DNA of 32,100 nucleotides from Calditrichota bacterium. Its GTDB lineage: Bacteria; Zhuqueibacterota; Zhuqueibacteria; Residuimicrobiales; Krinioviventaceae. A program made the position numbers and the translations under genes. The stretch is from assembly GCA_013152225.1 (NCBI GenBank), contig JAADGR010000409.1:1-32100 (forward strand), in the 5' to 3' direction. This document shows positions 10,501 to 18,627 of the stretch, piece after piece. Under the pieces are notes generated by a model. That model did no database searches. It was not told the DNA's origin and saw nothing but the letters and a program-made list of their open reading frames with translations. Each line of letters starts with the position of its first letter. Within the stretch, counting starts at the first letter, position 1.

Positions 10501-13500
10501 AACACCGCAAGCTGGATCGGTGTTTAAAGTTCAGATTAGTACGAATGATCAGGGACATCATTTCGACTGTTTCGTAGATGATGTAAGCGCTGGCAGGATT
10601 TCCGACCCAAGCAAGTTACTGGGCAATGCTGCCGATACCTATGCGGGTGTTGTGCTTAGAGGGAACTTGAATAACAATGTCGATAATTTTACGGTATCCT
10701 CTCCTCTCGGATTTTTGGAGTATGTTTCTGGGAATAATCAAAGTGGACCCATTGGATCGGTTTTACCAGAGCCATTAGTTGTATTAATTAAAGATGCTGA
10801 TCAAATACCAATTATAGATGAAACCGTTACCTTTTCCGTCGTTACCGGAGAGGCAACATTATCTCCAGTGGATAAAATTGGCTTCGAAGCAGAATCTGGC
10901 ACTTTAACGCCAAATATGCAAATTGGAAATGATTCTAATGCCTCCGGAAACTTGTACATTTATGCGCCAACCGGCGAGCCGTATCAGGGAAAAGCGGAGT
11001 ACACATTTAATGTCCAGCAGCCGGGAAATTACATAATTTGGACAAGAATATATGCGCCTTCCGGTCAAGAAGACAGTTTCTTTTTTGTGGTTGATGATAG
11101 TCCGGATACGGTCTTGTTTGATTTGATGAATCCTTACAATGTCTGGAGATGGAAAAAATTAGAGGACAGAAACAAAGGAATTTTTCAGACTTCCCTGAGT
11201 GAAGGAACTCATAAGATTTCTGTTATCAAAAGGGAGAATAATGCTCGTTTAGATAAAATGATTATTACCAGCGATCTTGCTTTTACGCCTTCTGGCTTTG
11301 AATCTGGGGCGTCGAGTGTGGAAGTAACAACAAATTCAGATGGCAATGCAGGAGTATATACTTCTTTGGGAAGCACAATCGGGTCGATTGTAGTACGTGC
11401 AGATGCTGCCGGATACCAGGGATCGCCAGTTGAATTTAATCTGGCGACACGCGGAGGAGACGCGGTCCGGATGGAGTATGTTTCCGGAGACGGCCAAAGC
11501 GGCAGAGCCGGAGAGGCATTAACAAATCCTTTTGTAGTGCAGCTTTTTGATGTAGGTAATAATCCTGTTCAGGGATGGCCTGTTACATTCCAGGATATTC
11601 AGGGTGGCGGATTTCCGTCAACTTCACAGCCTGTGTTAACAGATGATAATGGTAGAGCTTCAACGATTTGGACTTTGGGGACAGAAAATCCGACGAACAT
11701 CGTTCATGCCATTTCTGAAGGATTAGCCGGATCGCCCATTGAGTTTCAAGCTTCGGCAACGAGTGGGCTGGCTGATAGTCTTGTTTACATTAGCGGAAAT
11801 GGGCAGAGCGGTTCAGTCGGTCAACAGTTAAGCGCTCCCTTGAAAGTAAGAGTCGTTGACCTCCAGGGCGAGGCCGTGAAAAATCACCATGTCCTTTTTC
11901 GGGTTACTCGCGGCGGTGGGTCCTTATCCGGCGCTATGCAGTTGACCGGAAATTTGACAGAAAATGCGCTGTTAAACGAAGTGGATGTTTTGACCGACGC
12001 GAACGGCTACGCTCAGGCAATTTTCACACTGGGCGACACTGCCGGCGTGGAGAATCAAATCGTTGAAGTGACTTCTTCGTTTGCAGATAGTCCGCTTAAA
12101 GGATCGCCGCTGTTATTCAAAGCTTCTGCCAACGCTGGCGATCCGGTACAAATAATGGTCGTGAGCGGCAACAATCAAACAGGAGCGACGAATCATGCGC
12201 TGGGCTCGCCATTTGTTGTGAAAGTTGCTGATCAGTTTGGGAATGGCGTTGTTGGTCATCCGGTCGTTTTTGAAGTTAAACAGGGCGGCGGCTCGTTAAG
12301 TCCGCAAGGGCCCTGGTACACAGAAGCGGGCGGATTGGCGTCGGTAACTTTAACTTTAGGTTCGCAATCAGGACAAACGAACGAAGTGTGGGCGAGTTCG
12401 TCTTACAATAGTACGCCTCTTACGAATTCGCCGGTAGTTTTTCAGGCGACCTCGGGGGAAGTGGCGGCGATTCAATACGTTTCTGGAAGTGGACAGACAG
12501 GATCAGCAGGTTATCCTGTGTCGGATTCTTTGAAGGTAAAAGTTCTGGATAATTTTGGGAACCCTGTGTCCGGCTATCCTGTCACTTTTACCTCGGAGGG
12601 AACCACAAATCCTGGCACATTTAATGGTACAGGAAACTCTATTGTCGTCGTCAATACTGAAGGATCAGGAATTGCCAAAGCGCAATTCTATTGCGGGAGT
12701 CAGTATGGAGTCCAATCTACGGCACAGGCTGTCGCGGACGGATTAAATGGATCACCGATTAATTTTACCATTAATGTCGCTGATTTGGCAGGGTTGGAGT
12801 ATGTTTCCGGCAACGGGCAGACGGGCGTAGTTGCGGCACCTTTGGCAGAACCGTTTAAAGTGCAGGTCGTTGATGCGCTTGGAAAATCAATTCCAAGTTA
12901 CAACGTAACATTCACGGTGAAAAGCGGTAATGGTAATTTTGCCGGGAAACAGTCTGTAACAGTCAGTACAGATGCGCAGACACATGTCGCAGCAGCAACT
13001 TTGACATTAGGGCCAGCGCCGGGGACAAACAACAATGTCGCTGAAGCCTCGGCTGTTTACAAGGGCAATCCATTGGGAACGCCGATCACATTTACGTCGT
13101 CGGCGACGCCAGGCTCGGCGCATGAACTGGTTCAAGTCAGTGGAAACTATGGATCCGGTGTCGTTGGCAATCAATTGGAAAATCCGTTTATTGCCAAAGT
13201 TGTCGACACCGGCGGAAATCCAATTGTGAATCATCCGGTATTGTTCACAGTAAAGTCCGGTGGCGGTACATTGGATGGATTTACTCAAACCTCAGTGACT
13301 AAAAACACAGGAACGGATGGCAAGGTTCTGGTATATTTGACTCTGGGACTGACGGCTGGTATCAACAATAATTCTGTTGAGGCGGTATCTTACAAGCCGA
13401 ATTCAACGAACCATCTGCTTGGCTCTCCGACAACATTTTATGCCTCCGGGCTCAGCAGCCCCGCGACGCAATTGACCTATGTTTCCGGGAATGCACAAGC

Positions 13501-16477
13501 CCCAGGTTTTGTGAGAGAAGCGCTGCCGCAGCCTTTAAGAGTGAAAGTGACAGATAATCATAACAATCCCGTTCCTGAACATCCGGTGAGTTGGAAATCA
13601 GTAGTCGGCGGCGGTACTTTTGATAATTTGACAGATACAACAAAAACAGTTTTGTCTGATCAAAATGGAATTGCCCAGGTTACATTTTACCCAGGCCCTG
13701 TCGCTGGTGTGCGGAATCAGGCAATTGCGCAATCGTGGAATGGACCGGAGTTGAGCGGTTCTCCGATCACCTTTTTCATTGATACAAAAGCCGGAACAGT
13801 GAGCGCGACGAATTCGGAGGTGACAACAACTGGACCGATTCCGGCAGACGGAGCGACAACATCAACAATTACTGTAACGTTGAAAGATGGCTACGGAAAT
13901 CCGATTGCAGGAAAAGCGCTATCACTGCTCGTTTCAGGATCGAATAATAATATCACACCTTTTACAGCACTGACAGATGCGAATGGGCAATCCGTCGCAT
14001 ATCTGGCGTCTACAAGAGCCGAAGTAAAGACACTCACGATTATTGATATGTCTGACGGAATTACACTGGGAAATACTGCTCAAGTGCAATTTACTCCGCT
14101 AGCCGCGAGCAGTATTAGTTACATTTCCGGAACTAATCAAACGTCGAATTATGGCACGGCGTGCAAGGATCCGATTGAGGCAAGAGTTACAGACATGCAT
14201 GGAAATGTCATTGCTCATTATCCGGTGTTTTTTGAAGCCTATGTCGGAGGGGGGTATATTTACGAACAGCAGCCGATCTATACTGATTCCTCAGGAATTG
14301 CTTTAGCACACTGGGTATTGGGAACGTCAGGCGAGGTAAATCGAGCCCGTGCAAAAGCGGACGGATTAAGTGGTACCCCGATTGAATATATCGCGACGGC
14401 GAAATCGGGTGTCGCTTCGATTTTCAACTATGTGAGCGGAGATGATCAGACGGGAACTGCGGGATATCCACTGCCTAATCCACTCACTGTAAGTGTCACT
14501 GATAATCAAGGCGATCCTATTGCCAATTATTCAGTCACATTTAATATAGATTTTGGCGGCGGCAATTTTGAGGGAAACACCAGTCTGGCGGTTTATACAG
14601 ACGTTTTCGGCAATGCAAAAGCGTCTTTTACGCTCGGTCGAGTGGCAGGACCCAACATTGCTTCGGTTACGGCAGAAGGGTTGTCCGGATCGCCAAAAAG
14701 GTTTACCGCAATGGGCGTATCCGGCCCGGCTCAGAAAATTGTCAAATATTATGGTGATGGTTCAAATATTTCTGTTAATTCTAATCACTGGGTCAAAGTC
14801 AAAGTGACGGATATTTTTGACAATCCGGTATCTGGCTATGATGTTCTCTTTTCTGTGATTAAAGGCGATGCAACGATTGTGTCGGGCTATGAAACCGCGA
14901 CGAGCGATGCCGACGGGATAGCCGGTTCGCTTGTCCGCGCGGGTTATGCTTTAGAGGAAATTCAAATTCTAGCGACAGCGCCTGGCATGATTGGCGATGG
15001 GCTAAGATTTAAGCTGAATGTTGTAGCGCGGTCCGCCGTTGCCATGGAAATTTATCACGGAAACAATCAGGAAGGCACAATTGGACGGGAATTGGTGTAT
15101 CCGCTGTCTGTTATTCTTAAGGATGAGTTTGGCAATCCCGCTGGTGGACAAAACATTCCTATTACTTTTTCATTAGTGGGAGAGAAAGGTATTTTGCTGG
15201 ATTCACAACCAGTTTACTCTGACGCCAATGGCATTGCGTCCACTCGATTAAAATTGGAAGACGCTACCGGAGACAAATATAAAGTCTGGGCGATTAAAAA
15301 TGGTCTCACGGGTTCGCCCCTTGAATTTACCGCCTTTGGCGTGACCAATAAATTTCCACTGTTTGATGCGATACCTGATTATACAATATTGGAAAATCAA
15401 ACAGTGAGCTTTTATGTAAGAGCGACCGACGACGATGGAGATCCCATTACTTACGGCGTTCGCAATTTGCCAGCCGGTGCCAGTTTTGACTCTCTGGGAA
15501 CGCGCCAGTTTAGCTGGCATCCTGACTATTTTGCCGCCGGCGAGTATACGGTACATTTCATGGCGTGGGATAATAAGGGGGGCTTTGATGATGAGCCGGT
15601 AAAAATTGTGGTTGAAAATGTTAATCGGCTGCCTCAAATTATCAACTATGAACCCATTGCTTTTCAGGTTGTCGGGCACAAGAGCATCGGTGAGATTTTC
15701 CGATTCATGGTTCAAGTCGTGGACGCTGATAATGACGAAATAAGCTATGAGTGGTACAATAACGGTGTCCTTGTTTCAACGAAAAATTATTATGATTGTG
15801 ATGTCACTGCTCAGACATTGAAAAGTCATATAATTAAGGTTAAAGTCAGTGATGGTTTTTCTGATCCCATAGAACATGAATGGGCGCTGTACGTCAAGAC
15901 TCCGGTTGAATTGGCTGATTTTTCTGGCGAAGTGGAAGTCGGCAAGGGCATTCGTTTGAAATGGGAGACAGGGAGCGAAGCAAATCACGCCGGTTTCAAT
16001 CTATTCCGCAAGGAAGAGGGCGGCTCGGAATATAAAAAAATCAATGACATGCTGATCCGTCCCGATGGTACGCGGCAGTATGAATTTTTTGATCGGCAGG
16101 TGAAGGTCGGAAAGACGTATCTGTACAAATTAGAAGATGTTTCCCTGACAGGATCAAGGACACAACACGAGTCGATTTCGATTTTCGTAGAAAAACCCGT
16201 ATCTTTTGAGCTATCTCAAAATTATCCGAATCCCTTTAACGCTTTGACTCAGATTCGCTATCAATTGCCCGAGCAATCTGTTTTAAGTATTAAAATTTAT
16301 AATATATTGGGTCAAGAGGTTCGCACGTTAGTTGATGGGGTGAAAGAGGCGGGATATCATACAGTAATCTGGAATGGTTTGGATAATTTTAACCGACCGG
16401 TGAGTTCAGGAATTTATTACTATCGCTTCAAGACAGCAACATTTGTGCAAACGCGCAAGATGGTCTTTTTGAAATAA
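7580..16477 (+). CDS. Giant secreted multidomain protein (2965 aa): CE3-like SGNH esterase - [lectin-like/FN3] - lectin-like - 13 Big_1-like repeats (CBM-like insert in the first) - Ig - T9SS type A sorting domain
   Basis: Signal peptide 'MGVLWIILLVATSPIFAQ'. SGNH blocks 'RIMPLGDSITEG', 'HEGHNGLRADEI', 'LLHIGTND' and 'DHVHPN'. Repeats 'YVSGNGQTG...PF.V.V.D..GNPV..PVTF...GGG...TD..G.A...LTLG...GSPI.F'. C-terminus 'FELSQNYPNPFNALTQIRYQLPEQ...RKMVFLK'. Confidence 0.92.
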   Translation: MQRGSAKKVMGVLWIILLVATSPIFAQYRIMPLGDSITEGILTGNPVGGYRDDLADLLTNGGYNFNFVGTQSDGTGFDADHEGHNGLRADEIADSLNIWLNQLGSQKPRFYLLHIGTNDISQDQSVESTINDITDIIEIIHNEKSYNNILLCSLIPRDDSKNSANSQLNDLIKDLYYTKRNQGYNIYYVGMNEVFTANSSWANDYMTDHVHPNNDGFHLMAEVFYNVLTTAFYAFANHQPIVADYFQRSTLGNTWVADPEYQIVDNKLSNTTETAAWGFMATYIAQTNPTRVVIQWDTTATTAGINEGAVALKLDAANANANGYMCWYSANGVRLWEVRNGEPYGQIDRQTSTLPAPQGGDVFEVEMFSDQDGHHFRCYINGVEDVTLTDPERVQGNSSTLYTGVMLKGALANDINYFDLLGAEQGGQPDETPPAAISDLSAGSPTGTTITLNWTAVGDDGNTGRAAFYDVRYSTSQIADETNFSNATQASGAPSPAIAGSAESFVVSGLSPTTTYYFRIKVSDEAGNTSDLSNSAEGTTTELSGDYFSDNFDRTDLGSSWSASGVYQIVNNELANTSTDYLWGNIAVCNAVTNPTEVSLRWGAGVDASGIEEGGFALMMDNASPTANGYFVWIRPSNSTINLYTIEGGSPGHRIGSAISMIAGVPAPQAGDVFKVRLSSDDEAHHFDCYLNDQYAGRISDTGKEQGNASSVFAGVNLRGNLNNNIDDFLATSQVLEDDVPPSAVTDLAIASVTSRSVTLNWTSVGDDGTSGTASSYDIRFSTSPIETDSDFNNADLVSDPPTPSQAGTGESFTVHGLQPNTTYYFAMKVIDDASNISGLSNVVNGTTPESGGSQFVDDFERADLGPNWTADPEYQIVDGELANTVTVDGWEYLAVFKGQKDVAEVSIQWGTGADANGIEQGGLALMMDTTSTEASGYALWIRPSNRTLNLFRIDNGVVTSRIGSAVAMEGDAPTPQAGSVFKVQISTNDQGHHFDCFVDDVSAGRISDPSKLLGNAADTYAGVVLRGNLNNNVDNFTVSSPLGFLEYVSGNNQSGPIGSVLPEPLVVLIKDADQIPIIDETVTFSVVTGEATLSPVDKIGFEAESGTLTPNMQIGNDSNASGNLYIYAPTGEPYQGKAEYTFNVQQPGNYIIWTRIYAPSGQEDSFFFVVDDSPDTVLFDLMNPYNVWRWKKLEDRNKGIFQTSLSEGTHKISVIKRENNARLDKMIITSDLAFTPSGFESGASSVEVTTNSDGNAGVYTSLGSTIGSIVVRADAAGYQGSPVEFNLATRGGDAVRMEYVSGDGQSGRAGEALTNPFVVQLFDVGNNPVQGWPVTFQDIQGGGFPSTSQPVLTDDNGRASTIWTLGTENPTNIVHAISEGLAGSPIEFQASATSGLADSLVYISGNGQSGSVGQQLSAPLKVRVVDLQGEAVKNHHVLFRVTRGGGSLSGAMQLTGNLTENALLNEVDVLTDANGYAQAIFTLGDTAGVENQIVEVTSSFADSPLKGSPLLFKASANAGDPVQIMVVSGNNQTGATNHALGSPFVVKVADQFGNGVVGHPVVFEVKQGGGSLSPQGPWYTEAGGLASVTLTLGSQSGQTNEVWASSSYNSTPLTNSPVVFQATSGEVAAIQYVSGSGQTGSAGYPVSDSLKVKVLDNFGNPVSGYPVTFTSEGTTNPGTFNGTGNSIVVVNTEGSGIAKAQFYCGSQYGVQSTAQAVADGLNGSPINFTINVADLAGLEYVSGNGQTGVVAAPLAEPFKVQVVDALGKSIPSYNVTFTVKSGNGNFAGKQSVTVSTDAQTHVAAATLTLGPAPGTNNNVAEASAVYKGNPLGTPITFTSSATPGSAHELVQVSGNYGSGVVGNQLENPFIAKVVDTGGNPIVNHPVLFTVKSGGGTLDGFTQTSVTKNTGTDGKVLVYLTLGLTAGINNNSVEAVSYKPNSTNHLLGSPTTFYASGLSSPATQLTYVSGNAQAPGFVREALPQPLRVKVTDNHNNPVPEHPVSWKSVVGGGTFDNLTDTTKTVLSDQNGIAQVTFYPGPVAGVRNQAIAQSWNGPELSGSPITFFIDTKAGTVSATNSEVTTTGPIPADGATTSTITVTLKDGYGNPIAGKALSLLVSGSNNNITPFTALTDANGQSVAYLASTRAEVKTLTIIDMSDGITLGNTAQVQFTPLAASSISYISGTNQTSNYGTACKDPIEARVTDMHGNVIAHYPVFFEAYVGGGYIYEQQPIYTDSSGIALAHWVLGTSGEVNRARAKADGLSGTPIEYIATAKSGVASIFNYVSGDDQTGTAGYPLPNPLTVSVTDNQGDPIANYSVTFNIDFGGGNFEGNTSLAVYTDVFGNAKASFTLGRVAGPNIASVTAEGLSGSPKRFTAMGVSGPAQKIVKYYGDGSNISVNSNHWVKVKVTDIFDNPVSGYDVLFSVIKGDATIVSGYETATSDADGIAGSLVRAGYALEEIQILATAPGMIGDGLRFKLNVVARSAVAMEIYHGNNQEGTIGRELVYPLSVILKDEFGNPAGGQNIPITFSLVGEKGILLDSQPVYSDANGIASTRLKLEDATGDKYKVWAIKNGLTGSPLEFTAFGVTNKFPLFDAIPDYTILENQTVSFYVRATDDDGDPITYGVRNLPAGASFDSLGTRQFSWHPDYFAAGEYTVHFMAWDNKGGFDDEPVKIVVENVNRLPQIINYEPIAFQVVGHKSIGEIFRFMVQVVDADNDEISYEWYNNGVLVSTKNYYDCDVTAQTLKSHIIKVKVSDGFSDPIEHEWALYVKTPVELADFSGEVEVGKGIRLKWETGSEANHAGFNLFRKEEGGSEYKKINDMLIRPDGTRQYEFFDRQVKVGKTYLYKLEDVSLTGSRTQHESISIFVEKPVSFELSQNYPNPFNALTQIRYQLPEQSVLSIKIYNILGQEVRTLVDGVKEAGYHTVIWNGLDNFNRPVSSGIYYYRFKTATFVQTRKMVFLK
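7661..8280 (+). other. SGNH/GDSL hydrolase domain, carbohydrate esterase CE3-like
   Basis: Block I 'GDSITEG', 'GGYRDDLADLL', 'FVGTQ..G......HEGHNG', 'LLHIGTND', and D/H pair 'DHVHPN'. Approximate domain bounds. Confidence 0.8.
8305..10700 (+). repeat. Three homologous lectin-like (concanavalin/LamG-type) modules (~8305-8846, ~9218-9765, ~10142-10695) separated by two FN3 domains (~8869-9207, ~9796-10125)
   Basis: Recurring 'DNFDRTDLGSSW.A...YQIVNNELANT', 'GFALMMD.AS.TANGY..WIRPSN.T.NL' and 'APQAGDVFKV.LS.D.....HHFDCY.ND...GRISD...GNAS...AGV.LRGNLNNNIDDF'. FN3 'PPSAVTDLAIASVTSRSVTLNWTSVGDDGTSGTASSYDIRFSTSPI...GLQPNTTYYFAMKVIDDASNISGLSN'. Confidence 0.8.
10718..15340 (+). repeat. 13 tandem Big_1-like (invasin/intimin-type) Ig repeats
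   Basis: Repeat starts near 10718, 11467, 11781, 12150, 12470, 12795, 13128, 13472, 13798, 14114, 14422, 14735 and 15044, each with a 'YVSG(N/D)xQ(S/T)G'-type strand (degenerate in some) and 'xVxDxxGNPVxxxPVxFxxxxGGG'. Confidence 0.8.
10874..11296 (+). other. CBM6/malectin-like carbohydrate-binding module inserted in the first Big_1-like repeat
   Basis: 'KIGFEAESGTLTPNMQIGNDSNASGNLYIYAP...AEYTFNVQQPGNYIIWTRIYAPSGQEDSFFFVVDDS...WRWKKLEDRNKGIFQTSLSEGTHKISVIKRENNARLDKMIITSDLAFTPSG'. Confidence 0.65.
15349..15645 (+). other. Cadherin-like/'putative Ig' (He_PIG-type) domain
   Basis: 'FPLFDAIPDYTILENQTVSFYVRATDDDGDPITYGVRNLPAGASFDSLGTRQFSWHPDYFAAGEYTVHFMAWDNKGGFDDEPVKIVVENVNRLP'. Confidence 0.75.
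16201..16474 (+). other. T9SS type A-like C-terminal sorting domain of the giant protein
   Basis: 'SFELSQNYPNPFNALTQIRYQLPEQSVLSIKIYNILGQEVRTLVDGVKEAGYHTVIWNGLDNFNRPVSSGIYYYRFKTATFVQTRKMVFLK*'. Confidence 0.92.
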
Positions 16478-16505
16478 AAAATAGCAGATCTATTATTCGG
16501 AGATT

Positions 16506-16537
16506 ATCAGGGAATCCTTTTTCAGGGATTCCCTGAT
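16506..16537 (+). terminator. Stem-loop downstream of the giant CDS (possible terminator; no U-tract)
   Basis: Perfect 12-bp inverted repeat ATCAGGGAATCC (16506-16517) / GGATTCCCTGAT (16526-16537), loop TTTTTCAG, 29 bp after the stop codon; no T-run follows. Confidence 0.55.
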
Positions 16538-16854
16538 GACTTTACGAGCAGAATTGTGATGTTTTATCAGCAGTAGATGAAAAAAAATTTTTGGGAAAGC
16601 CAAATTATCAATTTGTTCTTTGCTTTTTGTTGGTTCCCTTTTTTATTTTTGATATCTCATTTTTTGTCCCTTCCTTTGCTGAGGAAAAACAACATAAGCA
16701 GGTCAGAAAAAAAATGTAATTTAAGAAAAATTAATACATCCCTCGGCGTTATTTTCATTAAAATCTTTTATGCATCGTTAAGTAATTGCCAGTATATTTA
16801 GTGGTATAGACTTAAATAAATGAACGATGCACAATTTTTAGTAGGGGACCTGTT

Positions 16855-18495
16855 ATGGAACTCATAAGGGTCAGGATCACCGTCGTATTTTTTTTATGTT
16901 TTGTCTTAATCGCTAGCGTCGCGTCAGGGCTGGATACGGCGAGTTATGTGGTAAAAGTTCAAAATTCCAATCAATATTATCTCTGGATTCGCGCGAAAGC
17001 GCCGGTTGACGGACAAGGGGTCGTCGAAGCGGTTGTTGATAGTAATTCCACAATTCAATTCAATTTTTCGGATGCTTCGCAATTTGCATGGGTAAGGTCA
17101 TCGTCAGCGTTCTCTTTGAATTTTGGGTCTCATCAAATCAATATTCACTCTGGTACTCTGGGGATTTCTGTTGACAAATTTGTGATCACTTCAGATGAGG
17201 GGTTAACTCCAATTGATGAGGGACCAGCTTCTGCGCAGCCAATGTCAATTCCTTATGTTGCCATGGCTATTAATTTAAATGGGAAAGGGGGAACTCCAAT
17301 TATGGGAGATGCAACTGGCGATGGCTTACCGGACTTTGTCATCACTGGAAGTCGTTACGTCAGTGTTTATGATAATAGTGGTGCTTTGCTCTGGCAAAAA
17401 GAAATATCTGGCCAAAAATTAGCCTATGTTGGTGAAGGTGGAAGCCGATGCAGACCCATTGACATAGACAATGATGGTAGTCCTGAAGTGGTTGGTATTA
17501 TTGCCATGAATGATAAAGCATATTTAGCAGCCTTGGATGGAAATACAGGTGATATTTTGGCTGAATATGAGTTACCCGCTTTGGGTGCAAATAATTATTA
17601 TGGGGTATCACAAATAGCCAATCTTCGGGGCTTGGAAACTCCTCAAGATGTAATAATAAAGAATGCTGTTGATGGATATGTACCATTTAATCTTTCGGCA
17701 TATAAATTTGAAAACGGGAATTTTCAACTGCTCTGGTCATTTATTAGTCAGGCTCATGAAAGACGTGCGGGATGTCATCGACCAAAAGTGGCAGATATGG
17801 ATGGTGATGGAGCCGATGAGGTTATCTTTGGGCATTGGTGTTTAGAGCAAGATGGTTCTGTGCGGTGGGAGAAACCCTATGGCTTCTTTGATGACAATAA
17901 CCATATTGATAGCCAAAGATTTGGTGATATTATCCCTTCATTGCCAGGATTGGAAATAGCTTATGCATCTGGCTCCCTTGTTTTGGATGTTAATGGAAAT
18001 GTTGTCTGGCGCAAAGATGTCCCTGATGGACAGTCAGTTGCTCTCGCAGACATGCGTCCAGACTTGCCTGGACTGGAAGTGTTAGTTGCTTACCAAGAGC
18101 CATATAATGACGAGCGCTTGTTTACTTCTCAGGGACAACAGCTATGGGTGGCAGATGGATCGCCTCAATTTGCGGCAAGTTATGAAACTTACCCTATCCA
18201 ATGGATTGGGGACGAAGGACGGGAGTCGGTAAGAGAAGAATGGGGAAGAGACAGAAGCCCTTCCATTTATGACGAATTTAATAACCTTGTTGTTCGCTTA
18301 TTCCCTGAATATGAATATGGCGAGATTGGCTATAGGCCTTGCGACGTTTATGGCGATTATCGTGAAGAGTTGATTTGCTTTAATGAAAACTATATTGTTA
18401 TTTATGAGAACATTGCTCAAAATCAGAATTATTTACCGTCACCGTGGACAGATTCGGGGTATCGAGAGAATCAATATAATTGGGTTTACTATTAA
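16855..18495 (+). CDS. Secreted beta-propeller protein, rhamnogalacturonan lyase (PL11)-like, with partial CBM-like N-terminal segment; no T9SS sorting domain
   Basis: Signal peptide 'MELIRVRITVVFFLCFVLIASVASG'. 'GDATGDGLPDFVITG', 'DIDNDGSPEVVGI', 'VADMDGDGADEVIFGHWCLEQDG', 'PSLPGLEIAYAS', 'CDVYGDYREELICFNENYIVIYENIAQNQNYLPSPWTDSGYRENQYNWVYY*'. The last block resembles the PL11 C-terminal region. Confidence 0.65.
   Translation: MELIRVRITVVFFLCFVLIASVASGLDTASYVVKVQNSNQYYLWIRAKAPVDGQGVVEAVVDSNSTIQFNFSDASQFAWVRSSSAFSLNFGSHQINIHSGTLGISVDKFVITSDEGLTPIDEGPASAQPMSIPYVAMAINLNGKGGTPIMGDATGDGLPDFVITGSRYVSVYDNSGALLWQKEISGQKLAYVGEGGSRCRPIDIDNDGSPEVVGIIAMNDKAYLAALDGNTGDILAEYELPALGANNYYGVSQIANLRGLETPQDVIIKNAVDGYVPFNLSAYKFENGNFQLLWSFISQAHERRAGCHRPKVADMDGDGADEVIFGHWCLEQDGSVRWEKPYGFFDDNNHIDSQRFGDIIPSLPGLEIAYASGSLVLDVNGNVVWRKDVPDGQSVALADMRPDLPGLEVLVAYQEPYNDERLFTSQGQQLWVADGSPQFAASYETYPIQWIGDEGRESVREEWGRDRSPSIYDEFNNLVVRLFPEYEYGEIGYRPCDVYGDYREELICFNENYIVIYENIAQNQNYLPSPWTDSGYRENQYNWVYY
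16933..17226 (+). other. C-terminal half of a CBM6-like module (N-terminal strands absent)
   Basis: 'ASYVVKVQNSNQYYLWIRAKAPVDGQGVVEAVVDS...FAWVRSSSAFSLNFGSHQINIHSGTLGISVDKFVITSDEGLTP' aligns by eye with the second half of the 10874-11296 module ('AEYTFNVQQPGNYIIWTRIYAPSGQ...DKMIITSDLAFTP'). Confidence 0.5.
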
Positions 18496-18627
18496 CAAGA
18501 AAGATTTGCATCAATTAAATATGTTTAATATTGTGGATATTGGCGTGCCCTTGTTAGGGTTTTGTGTCGTTAATCTATTTTGCCCGACATCTTTCGAGTA
18601 TGTTCAATTTGTAATGGGGTGTGGAAA

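Noticed and set aside
10718-15340. Possible CRISPR or DNA-level tandem repeat because of the regular ~300-bp periodicity
   Set aside because: The periodicity is at protein level (Big_1-like Ig repeats) with strong nucleotide divergence; no short direct repeat/spacer structure.
16577-16801. 74-aa + strand ORF (MKKNFWESQIINLFFAFCW...) between the giant CDS and the PL11-like gene
   Set aside because: Low-complexity hydrophobic, AT-rich translation, no convincing RBS, and it overlaps the leader dyad; more likely non-coding leader.
18580-18627. ORF-track start at 18580 for the DNRLRE-like protein
   Set aside because: The 16 extra residues precede an otherwise normal signal peptide; the ATG at 18628 is preceded by GGGGTGTGGAAA and is the better start.
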